The position numbers and the translations under genes are program-made. A stretch of DNA of 64,000 nucleotides from Nocardia sp. CY41 (GTDB taxonomy: Bacteria; Actinomycetota; Actinomycetes; Mycobacteriales; Mycobacteriaceae), in assembly GCF_009829325.1 (NCBI RefSeq), contig NZ_VUOS01000001.1, positions 124,001 to 188,000 of the forward strand. The letters run 5' to 3'. Shown piece after piece: positions 37,910 to 47,104 of the stretch. The notes below the pieces were generated by a model. It was not told the origin of the DNA. It searched no databases and worked only from the letters and a program-made list of their open reading frames with translations. The first letter of the stretch is position 1, and each line of letters begins with the position of its first letter.

Positions 37910-39862
37910 ATGGGGCGCAAGCGAGGTACTTGGGTCGCCGCAGCGGCGGCGTTCGCACTCACCGTAGGCATGGCCACCGCTTGTTCGTCCGGCGAAAGCC
38001 AGGCGGGCGGGGTGTGCGAGACGGTTCCGAACGGCACGCCGGTGACGGCCACCGCGGCGGGACCGACGGGCAGCGGCACCAAGGATCTGAGCACCAACCC
38101 GGAGATAGCGACAGGCTATCGCTCGAATATGACGCCGGTGCGCACGCACACTTTCGCGGTGTCGACGGCCAACCCGGTGTCCACCAAGGCCGCGTGCGAG
38201 GTCCTCCGCGACGGCGGCACCGCGGCGGACGCACTGATCGCGGCACAGACGGTGCTCGGCCTGGTCGAACCGCAGGCGTCCGGGATCGGCGGCGGGGCGT
38301 TCCTGCTCTACTACGACGCGAACACCAGGACCGTGGACGCCTACGACGGTCGAGAAGTGGCTCCCGCGGCCGCCACCGAGAACTACCTGCGCTGGATCAG
38401 CGATGCCGACCGCACCGAACCCAAACCGAACACGCGGGCCAGCGGGCGCTCCATCGGCGTACCCGGTGTGCTGCGGATGCTCGAGCTGGCACACCGCGAC
38501 CACGGCAAGACCGCGTGGCGCGAGCTGTTCGACCCTGCTATCGGACTGGCCGATCAGGGCTTTCCGATCAGTCCGCGGCTGGCGAGCCAGATCGCGGAGT
38601 CGGCCAAGGACCTCGCCGCGGACGAGGACGCCAAGGCGTACTTCCTGAACCCGGACGGCAGCCCGAAGACGGCCGAGACCGTCCTCACCAACCCGGCCAT
38701 GGCGAAGACGCTCGGCGCGGTCGCCACCGATGGCGCGCAGGCGTTCTATACGGGCGCCATCGCCCGGGACATCGCCGCGGCGGCGGGCCGTGCCTCCGGC
38801 GGGCGCACCCCGGGCCTGATCACCACCGAGGACTTGGCCGGCTACCAGGCGAAGAAGCGCACCGCTATGTGCACGGGCTACCGCGAGCACGAGATCTGCG
38901 GCATGCCCAGCCCCTCCTCGGGCGGCATCGCCGTCGCCGCGACCCTGGGCATCCTGGAGAACTTCGACCTGGCCACCATGCGGCCGGACAACATCGACCG
39001 CAACGGCGGCAAGCCGAACGCCCAGGCCGTGCACCTGATCTCCGAGGCCGAACGCCTGGCCTACGCCGATCGCAACAAGTATGTGGCCGACACCGATTTC
39101 GTCCCGCTGCCCGGCAATTCCGCCCAAACCCTGCTGAACCGCGATTACCTGCGGCAGCGCGCCGGACTGATTGATCCGAACCGCAGTATGGGCACCGCGC
39201 AACCGGGTGACTTCGGACCCGTGCCGCTGGGCGTCGGCCCGCAGCCGCCCGAGCACGGCACCAGCCACATCTCGGTGGTCGACAAGTACGGCAACGCCGC
39301 GGCGATGACCACCACCGTGGAGTCGGCGTTCGGTTCCTTCCACCTGGTCGACGGCTTCGTGTTGAACAACCAGCTCACCGACTTCAACGCCGATCCGCTG
39401 GGCGCGGACGGCGTGCCGATGGCCAATCGCGTGCAGCCGGGCAAACGCCCGCGCAGTTCGATGAGCCCGACGCTGATCTTCGACAAGGCGCCCGACGGCT
39501 CGCGCGGCGAGCTCACCCATGTCGCCGGCTCGCCCGGCGGGTCGGTGATCATCCAGTTCGTGGTGAAAACGCTGGTCAACATGTTCGACTGGGGCCTCGA
39601 TCCACAGCAGGCGGTGTCCGCGGTCGCGTTCGGCGCCGGCAACAGTCCGGCCACGGGAATCGGCGGCGAGCACCCGGCGATCGACGCCGCGGACAACGGC
39701 GACCACGACCCGCTCGTGCTCCGGCTGCGCCAGCTGGGCCACCAGGTCTCGGTGGCACCGCAGTCCAGCGGCCTCAGCGCGCTCAAACGCAGTGGCGCGG
39801 ACGGCTGGATCGGCGGCGCGGACCCGCGTCGCGAAGGCGCGGTTCTCGGCGACACGCACTGA
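37910..39862 (+). CDS. ggt: Gamma-glutamyltransferase, lipoprotein form
   Basis: 650 residues from ATG 37910. Signal with lipobox MATAC (about residue 25). N-terminal large-subunit motifs: STKAACEVLRDGGTAADA, GIGGGAFLLYYDA. The autoprocessing site is GTSHISVVDKYGNAAAMT, with the catalytic Thr, followed by TTTVESAFGS and a C-terminal AGSPGGSVIIQFV. Ntn-hydrolase that cleaves gamma-glutamyl bonds (glutathione, mycothiol-related conjugates) outside the cytoplasm. Stand-alone plus-strand gene, ended by a clear hairpin. Confidence 0.95.
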   Translation: MGRKRGTWVAAAAAFALTVGMATACSSGESQAGGVCETVPNGTPVTATAAGPTGSGTKDLSTNPEIATGYRSNMTPVRTHTFAVSTANPVSTKAACEVLRDGGTAADALIAAQTVLGLVEPQASGIGGGAFLLYYDANTRTVDAYDGREVAPAAATENYLRWISDADRTEPKPNTRASGRSIGVPGVLRMLELAHRDHGKTAWRELFDPAIGLADQGFPISPRLASQIAESAKDLAADEDAKAYFLNPDGSPKTAETVLTNPAMAKTLGAVATDGAQAFYTGAIARDIAAAAGRASGGRTPGLITTEDLAGYQAKKRTAMCTGYREHEICGMPSPSSGGIAVAATLGILENFDLATMRPDNIDRNGGKPNAQAVHLISEAERLAYADRNKYVADTDFVPLPGNSAQTLLNRDYLRQRAGLIDPNRSMGTAQPGDFGPVPLGVGPQPPEHGTSHISVVDKYGNAAAMTTTVESAFGSFHLVDGFVLNNQLTDFNADPLGADGVPMANRVQPGKRPRSSMSPTLIFDKAPDGSRGELTHVAGSPGGSVIIQFVVKTLVNMFDWGLDPQQAVSAVAFGAGNSPATGIGGEHPAIDAADNGDHDPLVLRLRQLGHQVSVAPQSSGLSALKRSGADGWIGGADPRREGAVLGDTH

Positions 39863-39903
39863 ATCGACCCGGCAACGGGTTACGGCAAGCGAACGATCAC
39901 CGT

Positions 39904-39942
39904 CCGCCCTGGGCATTCCGAGGATCGGTATGCCCAGGGCGG
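39904..39942. terminator. Bidirectional terminator between ggt and the GNAT gene
   Basis: Perfect 13-bp stem CCGCCCTGGGCAT / ATGCCCAGGGCGG with a 13-base loop, 42 bases past the ggt stop and 8 bases past the convergent GNAT stop. Confidence 0.85.
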
Positions 39943-39949
39943 CGTGTGA

Positions 39950-40552
39950 TCACTTCTTCCGGATCATCGGATACACCACCGGGCCCCGGCCGATCGGAAG
40001 CTCACCTTGCGATTCGAACCCGAACCGCCGGTAGAAAGGCACCGTGCCGATGGTATTCGAGATCAGGAAGCAGTCCTGTTCGGCCACCGACAACCGCCGT
40101 TCGAGCAGCGCGGTCGCCAGACCCCGGCCCCGGACGCCGGGCAGCGTCCCGATGGCCGCCAGGTACAGATGCGGCGTCGCCGGTCGCGCGTGCTCCATCC
40201 GTCGCCCGGCGGACAAGGCCCGCGCCGCGCCCGGCCCCAAGGCCCGTAGCAAGGTCAACGGCTTCGCCGTCGGCGACACCACGTTCGCCGGCTCCCACAG
40301 CGCCACACAGGCGAGATCACCCGCGGCATCATGCGCGAGATCGACCCATCCGTTCTTCCGGCGCGACGCGATACGCGATTCCCAGAAGCCGGGCAACGCT
40401 TTCCGCCGCCGCGCCGATTCCGGCCAGAAGTAGGTCATCAATGGATCGTCGGCGAAAGCTGCCGCGAGGACGAAGGCACCGGGCTCCATACCGGCCAGGC
40501 TAGAGGGCGGTTCGAACGCACGCGAGCCAGGTTGATGGGCGTGCGAACTCAC
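39950..40552 (-). CDS. GNAT-family N-acetyltransferase
   Basis: 200 residues from GTG 40552; an internal ATG at 40489 (MEPGAFVLAAAFADDP) is an alternative start. GNAT features: AAAFADDPLMTYFWP near the N-terminus, acetyl-CoA binding loop LPGVRGRGLATALLE (RxxGxG/A) and C-terminal FYRRFGFESQGE. Acetylates an unknown amine. It starts 4 bases after the stop of the PH-domain gene, so it is probably part of the riboflavin transcript. Confidence 0.85.
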   Translation of the reverse strand: MSSHAHQPGSRAFEPPSSLAGMEPGAFVLAAAFADDPLMTYFWPESARRRKALPGFWESRIASRRKNGWVDLAHDAAGDLACVALWEPANVVSPTAKPLTLLRALGPGAARALSAGRRMEHARPATPHLYLAAIGTLPGVRGRGLATALLERRLSVAEQDCFLISNTIGTVPFYRRFGFESQGELPIGRGPVVYPMIRKK

Positions 40553-40556
40553 CCGT

Positions 40557-41057
40557 TCACTTGCTCCCGGAATACTTCGCACCGAGTTCGCGCAGCCGAT
40601 CCATCGCCCGCGCCGCGTGCTCCTTGTCGTTCGAGCGGATCGCCAGCATCGGGACGTAGTCGTCATCGATCAGTTCCAGACGAGCCCAGGACTTCCGATC
40701 CGGGAACGACACACCTCGGACATAGTCCCACGGGAAATCATTGTCCCCCAGGATGTTCCGCACGGACACACCCCGGGCCCCGGCACGTACCCTTGGCCTG
40801 GTCAGCAGCAGCACCGCCCCGGCGCCGAGCAGACCGATCCCGATCATCGCGATCTGATCGGCCACCCGGAAGTTGACGCCGGTCGACCCGCTGCGCAGCC
40901 AGATACCGCCCACGGTGAACGCGGCGGCGACCAGCACCGCCACGATCCAGGCCGTCCGCACCGCACGCCGGGGCCTCACCTCGAACTCCCACTCGGACGC
41001 TTCGCCGACCGCCGCGGGATACCCCGCGTTCCTCCGGAAGATACGGACCACCGGCAT
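40557..41057 (-). CDS. PH-domain membrane protein next to ribH
   Basis: 166 residues from ATG 41057. Two membrane helices (AWIVAVLVAAAFTVGGIWL; IAMIGIGLLGAGAVLLL) then a PH-like domain (VRAGARGVSVRNILGDNDF, WARLELIDDDYVPMLAI). It corresponds in place and character to Rv1417, which follows ribH in M. tuberculosis. Function unknown; it starts 2 bases after the ribH stop, so it is cotranscribed and possibly coupled. Confidence 0.85.
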   Translation of the reverse strand: MPVVRIFRRNAGYPAAVGEASEWEFEVRPRRAVRTAWIVAVLVAAAFTVGGIWLRSGSTGVNFRVADQIAMIGIGLLGAGAVLLLTRPRVRAGARGVSVRNILGDNDFPWDYVRGVSFPDRKSWARLELIDDDYVPMLAIRSNDKEHAARAMDRLRELGAKYSGSK

Positions 41058-41059
41058 CG

Positions 41060-41569
<510 letters not shown>

Positions 41570-42814
41570 TCAGTGCGCCGTCTCGCCGAGGTCGAGCTCG
41601 TCGAGGCCGATCAGGTCGTGCCCCATCCGGTCCCGCTTGGTGCGCAGGTAGCGCAGGTTCTCCGCATTCGCGCGCAACGGCATCGGCACCCGCTCGGTGA
41701 TCCGCAGACCGTAGCCGTCCAAACCGACCCGCTTGGCCGGGTTGTTGGTGAGCAAACGCATCGAGCGAAGGCCCAGATCCACCAGGATCTGCGCGCCGGT
41801 GCCGTAATCGCGGGCGTCCGCGGGCAGCCCCAGTTCCAGGTTCGCATCGACCGTGTCGTGGCCGGAATCCTGCAGCTGATAGGCCTGCAACTTGTGCATC
41901 AGGCCGATGCCGCGCCCTTCGTGACCACGCATGTACAGCACCACACCGCGCCCCTCGGCCGCGACCATCTCCAGCGCGGCGTCCAGCTGCGGGCCGCAGT
42001 CGCAGCGCAACGACCCGAACACGTCACCGGTCAGGCACTCGGAGTGCACGCGCACCAGCACGTCCTCGCCGTCGCTGATGTCGCCGCGCACCAGTGCCAC
42101 GTGCTCGACCTCGTCGTAGATGCTCTGGTAGCCGACCGCCATGAACTCGCCGTGCGCGGTGGGGATGCGCGCCTCGGCGACGCGCACCACGTGCTTCTCG
42201 TGCCTGCGCCGCCAAGCGATCATGTCGGCGATCGAGATCAGCGCGAGTTCGTGCTCGTCCGCGAAAACGCGCAACTCCTCGGTGCGGGCCATGTGGCCCT
42301 CGTCCTTCTGGCTGACGATCTCGCAGATCACCCCCGCGGGACGCAAGCCGGCCATGCGCGCCAGATCCACGGCCGCCTCGGTGTGCCCGGGCCTGCGCAG
42401 CACGCCACCGTCCTTCGCGCGCAACGGAACCACATGGCCGGGACGGGTGAAATCGTCGGCCTTGGCGTCGGCGTCGGCCAGCAGGCGCATGGTGGTGGCG
42501 CGGTCGGCGCCGGAGATACCGGTCGTGACACCCTCGCGCGCGTCCACCGACACCGTGTAGGCGGTGCCGTGCTTGTCCTGGTTCATCGCATACATCGGCG
42601 GCAGGCCGAGCCGGTCGCAATCGTCACCCGTGAGCGGCACACAGATGTAACCGGAGGTGTAGCGGATCATGAAGGCGACCAGTTCGGGGGTGGCCTTCTC
42701 CGCCGCGAAGATGAGGTCTCCCTCGTTCTCGCGGTCCTCGTCGTCGACGACGACGACCGCCTTACCGGCGGCGATATCGGCGACTGCGCGCTCGATGCTG
42801 TCGAACCTGGTCAC
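41570..42814 (-). CDS. ribBA: Bifunctional DHBP synthase / GTP cyclohydrolase II
   Basis: 414 residues from GTG 42814. The N-terminal DHBP synthase domain (about 1-200) has [20 protein letters not shown] and [17 protein letters not shown]. The C-terminal GTP cyclohydrolase II domain (about 205-400) has the zinc ligands in [19 protein letters not shown] and [17 protein letters not shown]. It supplies both precursors of riboflavin. Both active sites look complete. Upstream is a ~600-base palindrome-rich gap rather than another rib gene. Confidence 0.96.
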   Translation of the reverse strand: MTRFDSIERAVADIAAGKAVVVVDDEDRENEGDLIFAAEKATPELVAFMIRYTSGYICVPLTGDDCDRLGLPPMYAMNQDKHGTAYTVSVDAREGVTTGISGADRATTMRLLADADAKADDFTRPGHVVPLRAKDGGVLRRPGHTEAAVDLARMAGLRPAGVICEIVSQKDEGHMARTEELRVFADEHELALISIADMIAWRRRHEKHVVRVAEARIPTAHGEFMAVGYQSIYDEVEHVALVRGDISDGEDVLVRVHSECLTGDVFGSLRCDCGPQLDAALEMVAAEGRGVVLYMRGHEGRGIGLMHKLQAYQLQDSGHDTVDANLELGLPADARDYGTGAQILVDLGLRSMRLLTNNPAKRVGLDGYGLRITERVPMPLRANAENLRYLRTKRDRMGHDLIGLDELDLGETAH

Positions 42815-42890
42815 GTCTGCTGTGCTCCATCTCGAAATAGGTGCCTCACCACAGTACTGGGTTGGTTTTGCAGCGCCTGCGGCGCTGCGT

Positions 42891-42985
42891 GTTCGCGGCC
42901 CCTTTGTGGCTCGCGTCCGAGCGACCGCCGCTGGCGACTTCGTCGCGGACGCGGCGGCCGCTCGGACGCGAGCCGGGCCGCGAAC
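42891..42985. repeat. Long imperfect palindrome
   Basis: Outer arms GTTCGCGGCCC / GGGCCGCGAAC (11 bp) and inner arms GGCTCGCGTCCGAGCG / CGCTCGGACGCGAGCC (16 bp), plus CCGCCG / CGGCGG. Six extra bases (ctttgt) sit between the outer and inner left arms. Transcribed from ribE towards ribBA it would fold into a very stable hairpin. Confidence 0.85.
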
Positions 42986-42996
42986 GGCACATGCTC

Positions 42997-43014
42997 GGTC
43001 TCGCTTCGCTCGGA
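42997..43014. repeat. 18-base direct repeat, copy 1
   Basis: GGTCTCGCTTCGCTCGGA; an exact second copy is at 43213-43230. The core CGCTTCGCTCG is partly self-complementary. Confidence 0.85.
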
Positions 43015-43029
43015 AGACGTAGTCGAGGT

Positions 43030-43067
43030 CAGCTGGTCACGCGGTGCCGCGATCCGCTGACCAGCTG
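43030..43067. repeat. Inverted repeat, 10-bp arms
   Basis: CAGCTGGTCA at 43030-43039 and TGACCAGCTG at 43058-43067, perfect, with an 18-base loop. Part of the same palindrome island. Confidence 0.8.
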
Positions 43068-43212
43068 TTTCGCCGTAGTTCGACGCTCGGCACGGAAGCG
43101 ATCCACGGCGATCATGTCTCGGAACCGGGCGTAGTGACAGCGCAGCAGGCCTACCGCCCGACAACCGCGACATCTTCGCAGTCGCGGATGCGGGCACCGG
43201 CGCACTCTGCCG

Positions 43213-43230
43213 GGTCTCGCTTCGCTCGGA
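43213..43230. repeat. 18-base direct repeat, copy 2
   Basis: Exact copy of 42997-43014, 216 bases away, same orientation. Confidence 0.85.
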
Positions 43231-43409
43231 CAGCGGAGTGGCACCGATCCGAACGGCCGACACGATCCGCGCCGGGCCTGCCGCTTGGCCGATCACCGCG
43301 ACTCCTCGGGGCGGCTGGGAGGACAGCACTGCGGCACAGCTGCCCCGCGCGCGCCGTCGTCGCCGCACACCCTCGTCCGGGTCGGCGCGGACGAGCGGGG
43401 CGGTCACGG

Positions 43410-44033
43410 TCAGCCGCGCTGCTGGAGGCGTTCGACGTACTTGGCGATCACGTCGACTTCCAGGTTGACGGTGGTGCCGACGCCGGCGAAGCCGAGGTTG
43501 GTCAGTGAGAGGGTGGTCGGGATGAGCGAGACCTCGAACCAGTCCCGGCCATCCGCATCGGCGGGTTCGTCGGAGACGCCGAGGCCGGAGACGGTGAGCG
43601 AGATGCCGTCCACAGTGATCGAGCCCTTCTCCACCACGTAGCGGGCGATGTTCTCGGGAAGCGAGATCCGCACCACGTCCCAGTTCTCGGACGGAGTGCG
43701 TGAGAGCACGGTGCCGGTGCCGTCCACATGCCCTTGGACCAGGTGGCCACCGAGTCTGCTGTTCAGCGCCGCGGCCCGCTCGAGGTTCACCTTCGAGCCG
43801 ACATCGAGCTTGCCGATGCTCGAACGGTTGAGCGTCTCCGCCATGACATCGACGGTGAAGGAGTCGCCGCCGACCACGTCCACGACGGTCAGGCACACCC
43901 CGTTCACGGCGATCGAATCGCCGTGCCCGGCATCGGAGGTCACCAGCTTGCCCTTGATCGTCAACCGCGCGGCGTCGGCCAGCTGTTCGCTGGCGACGAT
44001 CTCGCCGAGCTCCTCGACGATGCCTGTGAACAT
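43410..44033 (-). CDS. ribE: Riboflavin synthase
   Basis: 207 residues from ATG 44033. Two tandem lumazine-binding repeats: MFTGIVEELGEIV with DSIAVNGVCLTVVDV, then VQGHVDGTGTVLSR with GSITVDGISLTVSGL. Dismutates two lumazine molecules to riboflavin. In this window the pathway is represented by ribE, ribBA and ribH; no ribD (deaminase/reductase) is present. Its transcript would read through the palindrome island into ribBA unless terminated there. Confidence 0.96.
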   Translation of the reverse strand: MFTGIVEELGEIVASEQLADAARLTIKGKLVTSDAGHGDSIAVNGVCLTVVDVVGGDSFTVDVMAETLNRSSIGKLDVGSKVNLERAAALNSRLGGHLVQGHVDGTGTVLSRTPSENWDVVRISLPENIARYVVEKGSITVDGISLTVSGLGVSDEPADADGRDWFEVSLIPTTLSLTNLGFAGVGTTVNLEVDVIAKYVERLQQRG

Positions 44034-44564
44034 GTGCCCTGACTCCCTGTCGTCGTTGTCCTCCGGTTGCGCAACAGCGCGGAGACCGGCCGCTATTCCC
44101 GTGCCCTCAGCCTAGTGACGCGCAGTCACGCCAAACAGCGGCGGCGGTGTCCCGGAAGCGGACCGCCGGGCGGGCGGAGCCATCCGGAACCGGCCGGTCC
44201 CATCCAAAATGGAACGAAAGTTGTCCACACACGCCGCGCCGACCCGGGAACGAGGGATCGGATGATCATTCGAGACCTCTGCCGTACCGCATGAATCTAT
44301 TTATCCCGCGGGGCGTTTGCCGATTTCTACTCGATACCCGAACGAAACGCGCTTATAACGCAGATTTCGCGCTCCGATGAGGAGGGAGGCGATATCGTTA
44401 CGCGGCCGACTTCTCGCGTTCAACCTTCCCGCCCGAGCAGTCCGATGAGCCTCTCCACCAGGGCATGTGGCGGTCGACCGGGAAGCCTGCCGCACGAGTT
44501 CACCCCTCGAGAAAGCCGGAGAAACAGTGGAACAAATCGGGTCGGACACAGCTGGGGGCGTGGT
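44034..44564. other. Gene-free stretch upstream of ribE and the 44565 gene
   Basis: About 530 bases, no supportable gene. It contains a locally AT-rich patch around 44280-44370 (rare in this window) that ends in a TATAAC sequence and may be the promoter of the plus-strand gene at 44565. A GAGGAGGGAGG at about 44380-44390 looks like a ribosome site but no start codon follows at a suitable distance. Confidence 0.4.
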
Positions 44565-45035
44565 GTGACCACATTTCTCGATTCGACGCCGGAAATTCGC
44601 TGCTCACGGTATCGGCGCGAATTCCAGCTCCCCGCATCGATGGATCCGGGTTCGCATCGCATTCTGCTGCAGATCGGCGTCGACTACGGCGCCGTCACCA
44701 TGCCCGCCGAACTCGGCGAGCAAGTGCTGCGCCAACTCGTTCAGGACGGAATCGCGGGCCCGGTCGTCGACCATCCGCGGGCCAGGCATTGGACCTTCCT
44801 CACCGGGCCCCCCGGGCCCGAGGCGATCGCCCCGGCGGTCTCGGCCGAATTGTTCCGCCTGTATGCGGCGGTGGCCTGCACGGGCAGCCAAGTGGTGCTG
44901 CCGTCACCGGACGACGAGCGCACCGGATACCGCGTATGGATCCGGTCACCCGAGGCCGGGGCCCGCCGCCCGCCGATCAGCGCGGTGATCGAGACGATCC
45001 GTGCGGTCGCCGGGCGCGGCAGCCGAGCCGTATAG
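44565..45035 (+). CDS. Unknown conserved protein, paralogue of the gene at 1688-2146
   Basis: 156 residues from GTG 44565, with GGGGG just upstream; this start gives the same length as the paralogue (152). The frame is open back to 44445 but that part shows no similarity. Shared features with 1688-2146: YRREFQLP/FYRQCGLA region, GAVTMPAELGEQV, HWTFLTGPPGPE, AELFR, VVLPSPDDE and YRVWIRSP. Not recognised; no signal peptide. It stands between ribE and rpe, where mycobacteria carry ribG and an efflux gene pair, and is convergent with rpe (6 bases). Confidence 0.75.
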   Translation: MTTFLDSTPEIRCSRYRREFQLPASMDPGSHRILLQIGVDYGAVTMPAELGEQVLRQLVQDGIAGPVVDHPRARHWTFLTGPPGPEAIAPAVSAELFRLYAAVACTGSQVVLPSPDDERTGYRVWIRSPEAGARRPPISAVIETIRAVAGRGSRAV

Positions 45036-45041
45036 AGCCGC

Positions 45042-45734
45042 TCAGTGTGCCCACGCCGAGGCCGCCTGGCTGCGCAACTTCTGCACGGTGGCCCCGGGGT
45101 CGGCCGTGCTGTAGACCGCGGAACCGGCGACGAAGCAATCCACACCGGCCTCCGCGGCCGCCTCGATGGTGTCGGCGTTGATGCCGCCGTCGATCTCGAC
45201 CAGCAGCCGCAGCTCCCCGGAATCGACCAGGTTCCGCACGATGCGCGCTTTCTGCAGCACCTCCGGGATGAACGACTGCCCGCCGAAGCCCGGTTCCACG
45301 CTCATCACCAGCAGCGTGTCGAATTCGCGCAGGATCTCCAGGTACGGCTCGATCGGCGTGCCGGGCTTCACCGAGAGCCCCGCCTTGGCGCCCGCGGCGC
45401 GGATGTCACGGGCCACCGCGATCGGATCGTCGGTCGCCTCCGCGTGGAAGGTCACATTGTGCGCGCCCGCCTCCGCGTACGGCGGCGCCCAGCGGCCCGG
45501 GTCCTCGATCATCAAGTGGCAATCCAGCGGAATCTCGGTCGCCTTCAGCAGGCTCTCCACCACGGGGAGACCGAGCGTGAGATTCGGCACGAAGTGCGCG
45601 TCCATCACATCGACGTGCAGCCAGTCGGCGCCTGCGACGGCCTGGGCCTCGTCCGCGAGGTGCGCGAAGTCGGCGGACAGAATGGAGGGGGCGATCATCG
45701 GAGCGGCCGGACGCGGGTAAGTCGGGTTGGACAC
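45042..45734 (-). CDS. rpe: Ribulose-phosphate 3-epimerase
   Basis: 230 residues from GTG 45734 ([20 protein letters not shown]); an internal ATG at 45698 is possible. TIM-barrel motifs: [34 protein letters not shown] (metal His/Asp), [16 protein letters not shown] and [11 protein letters not shown]. Interconverts ribulose-5-phosphate and xylulose-5-phosphate, linking to the pentose-phosphate operon at 10.9-17.4 kb. Divergent from rsbW, 60 bases between starts. Confidence 0.95.
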   Translation of the reverse strand: MSNPTYPRPAAPMIAPSILSADFAHLADEAQAVAGADWLHVDVMDAHFVPNLTLGLPVVESLLKATEIPLDCHLMIEDPGRWAPPYAEAGAHNVTFHAEATDDPIAVARDIRAAGAKAGLSVKPGTPIEPYLEILREFDTLLVMSVEPGFGGQSFIPEVLQKARIVRNLVDSGELRLLVEIDGGINADTIEAAAEAGVDCFVAGSAVYSTADPGATVQKLRSQAASAWAH

Positions 45735-45759
45735 AACGCCGGAGTCTAACGGTACCCAG

Positions 45760-45784
45760 GGTTGCCCAGCGCGGGAGTGGGTAG
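45760..45784 (+). promoter_or_regulatory. Possible SigF-type promoter of rsbW-sigF
   Basis: GGTT at 45760-45763, 15-base spacer, GGGTAG at 45779-45784, close to the SigF consensus GTTT-N15-17-GGGTAT. Transcription would begin only a few bases before the GTG at 45795, so the message would be nearly leaderless. Autoregulation of sigF operons is common in relatives. Confidence 0.4.
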
Positions 45785-45794
45785 CCTGCATAGG

Positions 45795-46217
45795 GTGATC
45801 AATATTTCGGCGGAACAGGGGCTCTACAGCACCCCGGTGGAGATTCGGGTGGCGGCGTCGGTGACACAACTGCCCATCGTGCGTGGGCTCGCCGAAACAC
45901 TTGTCCTACTCAGCGATTTCACGCTGGACGAGGTGGCCGACATCCGGCTGGCCGTCGACGAGGTCTGCTCGACGCTGATCGCGGTCGCCGCCCCGGAAAC
46001 GAGCCTGAACTGCCGGTTCACCGTCGGTGACACCGAGTTGCTCGTCCGGGTCGAGGGCATCGCGGAGAAGCCGGGCCTGCCCGATCAGCGCAGCTTCGGG
46101 TGGCATGTGCTGCGCACGCTCACCGACGCGGTGGAGGCGACACAGGATTCGTTCGACACGACGATTTCCGGATACCCGACGACGGTCGAGTTCCGTCGGG
46201 TCCGGGGGAAGGCGTAG
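45795..46217 (+). CDS. rsbW: Anti-sigma factor, RsbW-type HATPase
   Basis: 140 residues from GTG 45795 ([19 protein letters not shown]). HATPase_c/serine-kinase anti-sigma fold: [33 protein letters not shown] carries the N-box helix, and [13 protein letters not shown] the glycine-poor G-box end. It binds and holds the following sigma factor until released by a phospho-regulated anti-anti-sigma factor (not encoded here). The TAG stop overlaps the sigF GTG by one base (TAGTG), a classical coupling arrangement. Confidence 0.9.
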   Translation: MINISAEQGLYSTPVEIRVAASVTQLPIVRGLAETLVLLSDFTLDEVADIRLAVDEVCSTLIAVAAPETSLNCRFTVGDTELLVRVEGIAEKPGLPDQRSFGWHVLRTLTDAVEATQDSFDTTISGYPTTVEFRRVRGKA

Positions 46218-47080
46218 TGGCGGACGAAGACACCGTGTACGACTCCCAGCGCGATGACGACGCCGACACGCTGACCACCGAGGACACCGTCGATGCCGAG
46301 GAAACCCTGGAGGCGGCGGGCACGGTTCCCGGTTACGACGACGTCGGATTGCTCTTCGAGCAGCTGGCGGCCAGTGAACGCGGCACAACGCGGCACAACG
46401 CCCTGCGCGCGGAGCTGATCAGCCGCTGCATTCCGCTCGCCGATCACATCGCCCGCAAGTTCAGCGGGCGCGGCGAGCCGTTCGACGACCTGACCCAGGT
46501 CGCGCGAGTCGGCTTGGTGCACGCGGTGGACCGTTTCGACGTGGAACGCGGCTCGAATTTCCTGTCTTTCGCGGTGCCGACAATCATGGGCGAGGTTCGC
46601 CGGTACTTCCGCGACAACACCTGGGCGATGCGAGTGCCGCGCCGGGTCAAGGAGACTCACCTACGCATCGGCGCGGCGATCGACAGTCTTTCCCAGACCC
46701 TCGGCCGCTCGCCGACGGCGAAGGAGATCGCCGCGGAGCTGGACGTGGATCCGGACGAGGTGACCCAGGCCGTCATCGCGGGCAACGCCTACCAGCCCAG
46801 TTCGATCGACGCCGCCACGCTCGGCCGTGATACCGACGCGTCGCTGCTGGACACCCTCGGCGAGGAGGAATCCCAGTTCGATCGGGTCGAGGAATACGTC
46901 GCGATCCGCCCGCTGCTGGCCGGGCTGCCCGAGCGGGAACGGCGCATTCTCACCATGCGGTTCTTCGAGTCGATGACCCAGACCCAGATCGCGCAGCAGA
47001 TGGGCATCTCGCAGATGCACGTCTCGCGCATCCTCGCGAAAACCCTTGCGCGGCTGCGGGAACAGTCCAGCCGGGAGTGA
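46217..47080 (+). CDS. sigF: RNA polymerase sigma factor, SigF/SigB family
   Basis: 287 residues from GTG 46217. A ~50-residue acidic N-terminal tail (DDDADTLTTEDTVDAEE) precedes region 2 (FDDLTQVARVGLVHAVDRFD; NFLSFAVPTIMGEVRRYFRD), region 3 (LGRSPTAKEIAAELDVDPDE) and region 4 (ERRILTMRFFESMTQTQIAQ; SQMHVSRILAKTLARLRE). Group 3 stress/development sigma factor. Coupled to the anti-sigma gene before it. In M. tuberculosis the rsbW-sigF pair lies elsewhere on the map, so its place beside rpe is a local rearrangement. Confidence 0.93.
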   Translation: MADEDTVYDSQRDDDADTLTTEDTVDAEETLEAAGTVPGYDDVGLLFEQLAASERGTTRHNALRAELISRCIPLADHIARKFSGRGEPFDDLTQVARVGLVHAVDRFDVERGSNFLSFAVPTIMGEVRRYFRDNTWAMRVPRRVKETHLRIGAAIDSLSQTLGRSPTAKEIAAELDVDPDEVTQAVIAGNAYQPSSIDAATLGRDTDASLLDTLGEEESQFDRVEEYVAIRPLLAGLPERERRILTMRFFESMTQTQIAQQMGISQMHVSRILAKTLARLREQSSRE

Positions 47081-47104
47081 GCGGGCTCAGCGGGGGGCCG
47101 TGCG

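Larger units (their letters stand above)
42815..43409. other. Palindrome-rich non-coding island between ribBA and riboflavin synthase
   Basis: About 595 bases with no supportable gene. It contains a small hairpin (42871-42887), a 95-base inverted repeat (42891-42985), two exact copies of an 18-base sequence (42997-43014 and 43213-43230), a 10-bp-stem inverted repeat (43030-43067) and a 7-bp one (43165-43187). No FMN riboswitch consensus was found. Confidence 0.6.

Noticed and set aside
37583-39916. A 777-codon minus-strand frame over ggt
   Set aside because: Antisense shadow of a well-supported gamma-glutamyltransferase; no motifs.
42815-43409. FMN riboswitch upstream of ribBA
   Set aside because: The conserved RFN-element segments were looked for and not found; the palindromes here have a different layout.
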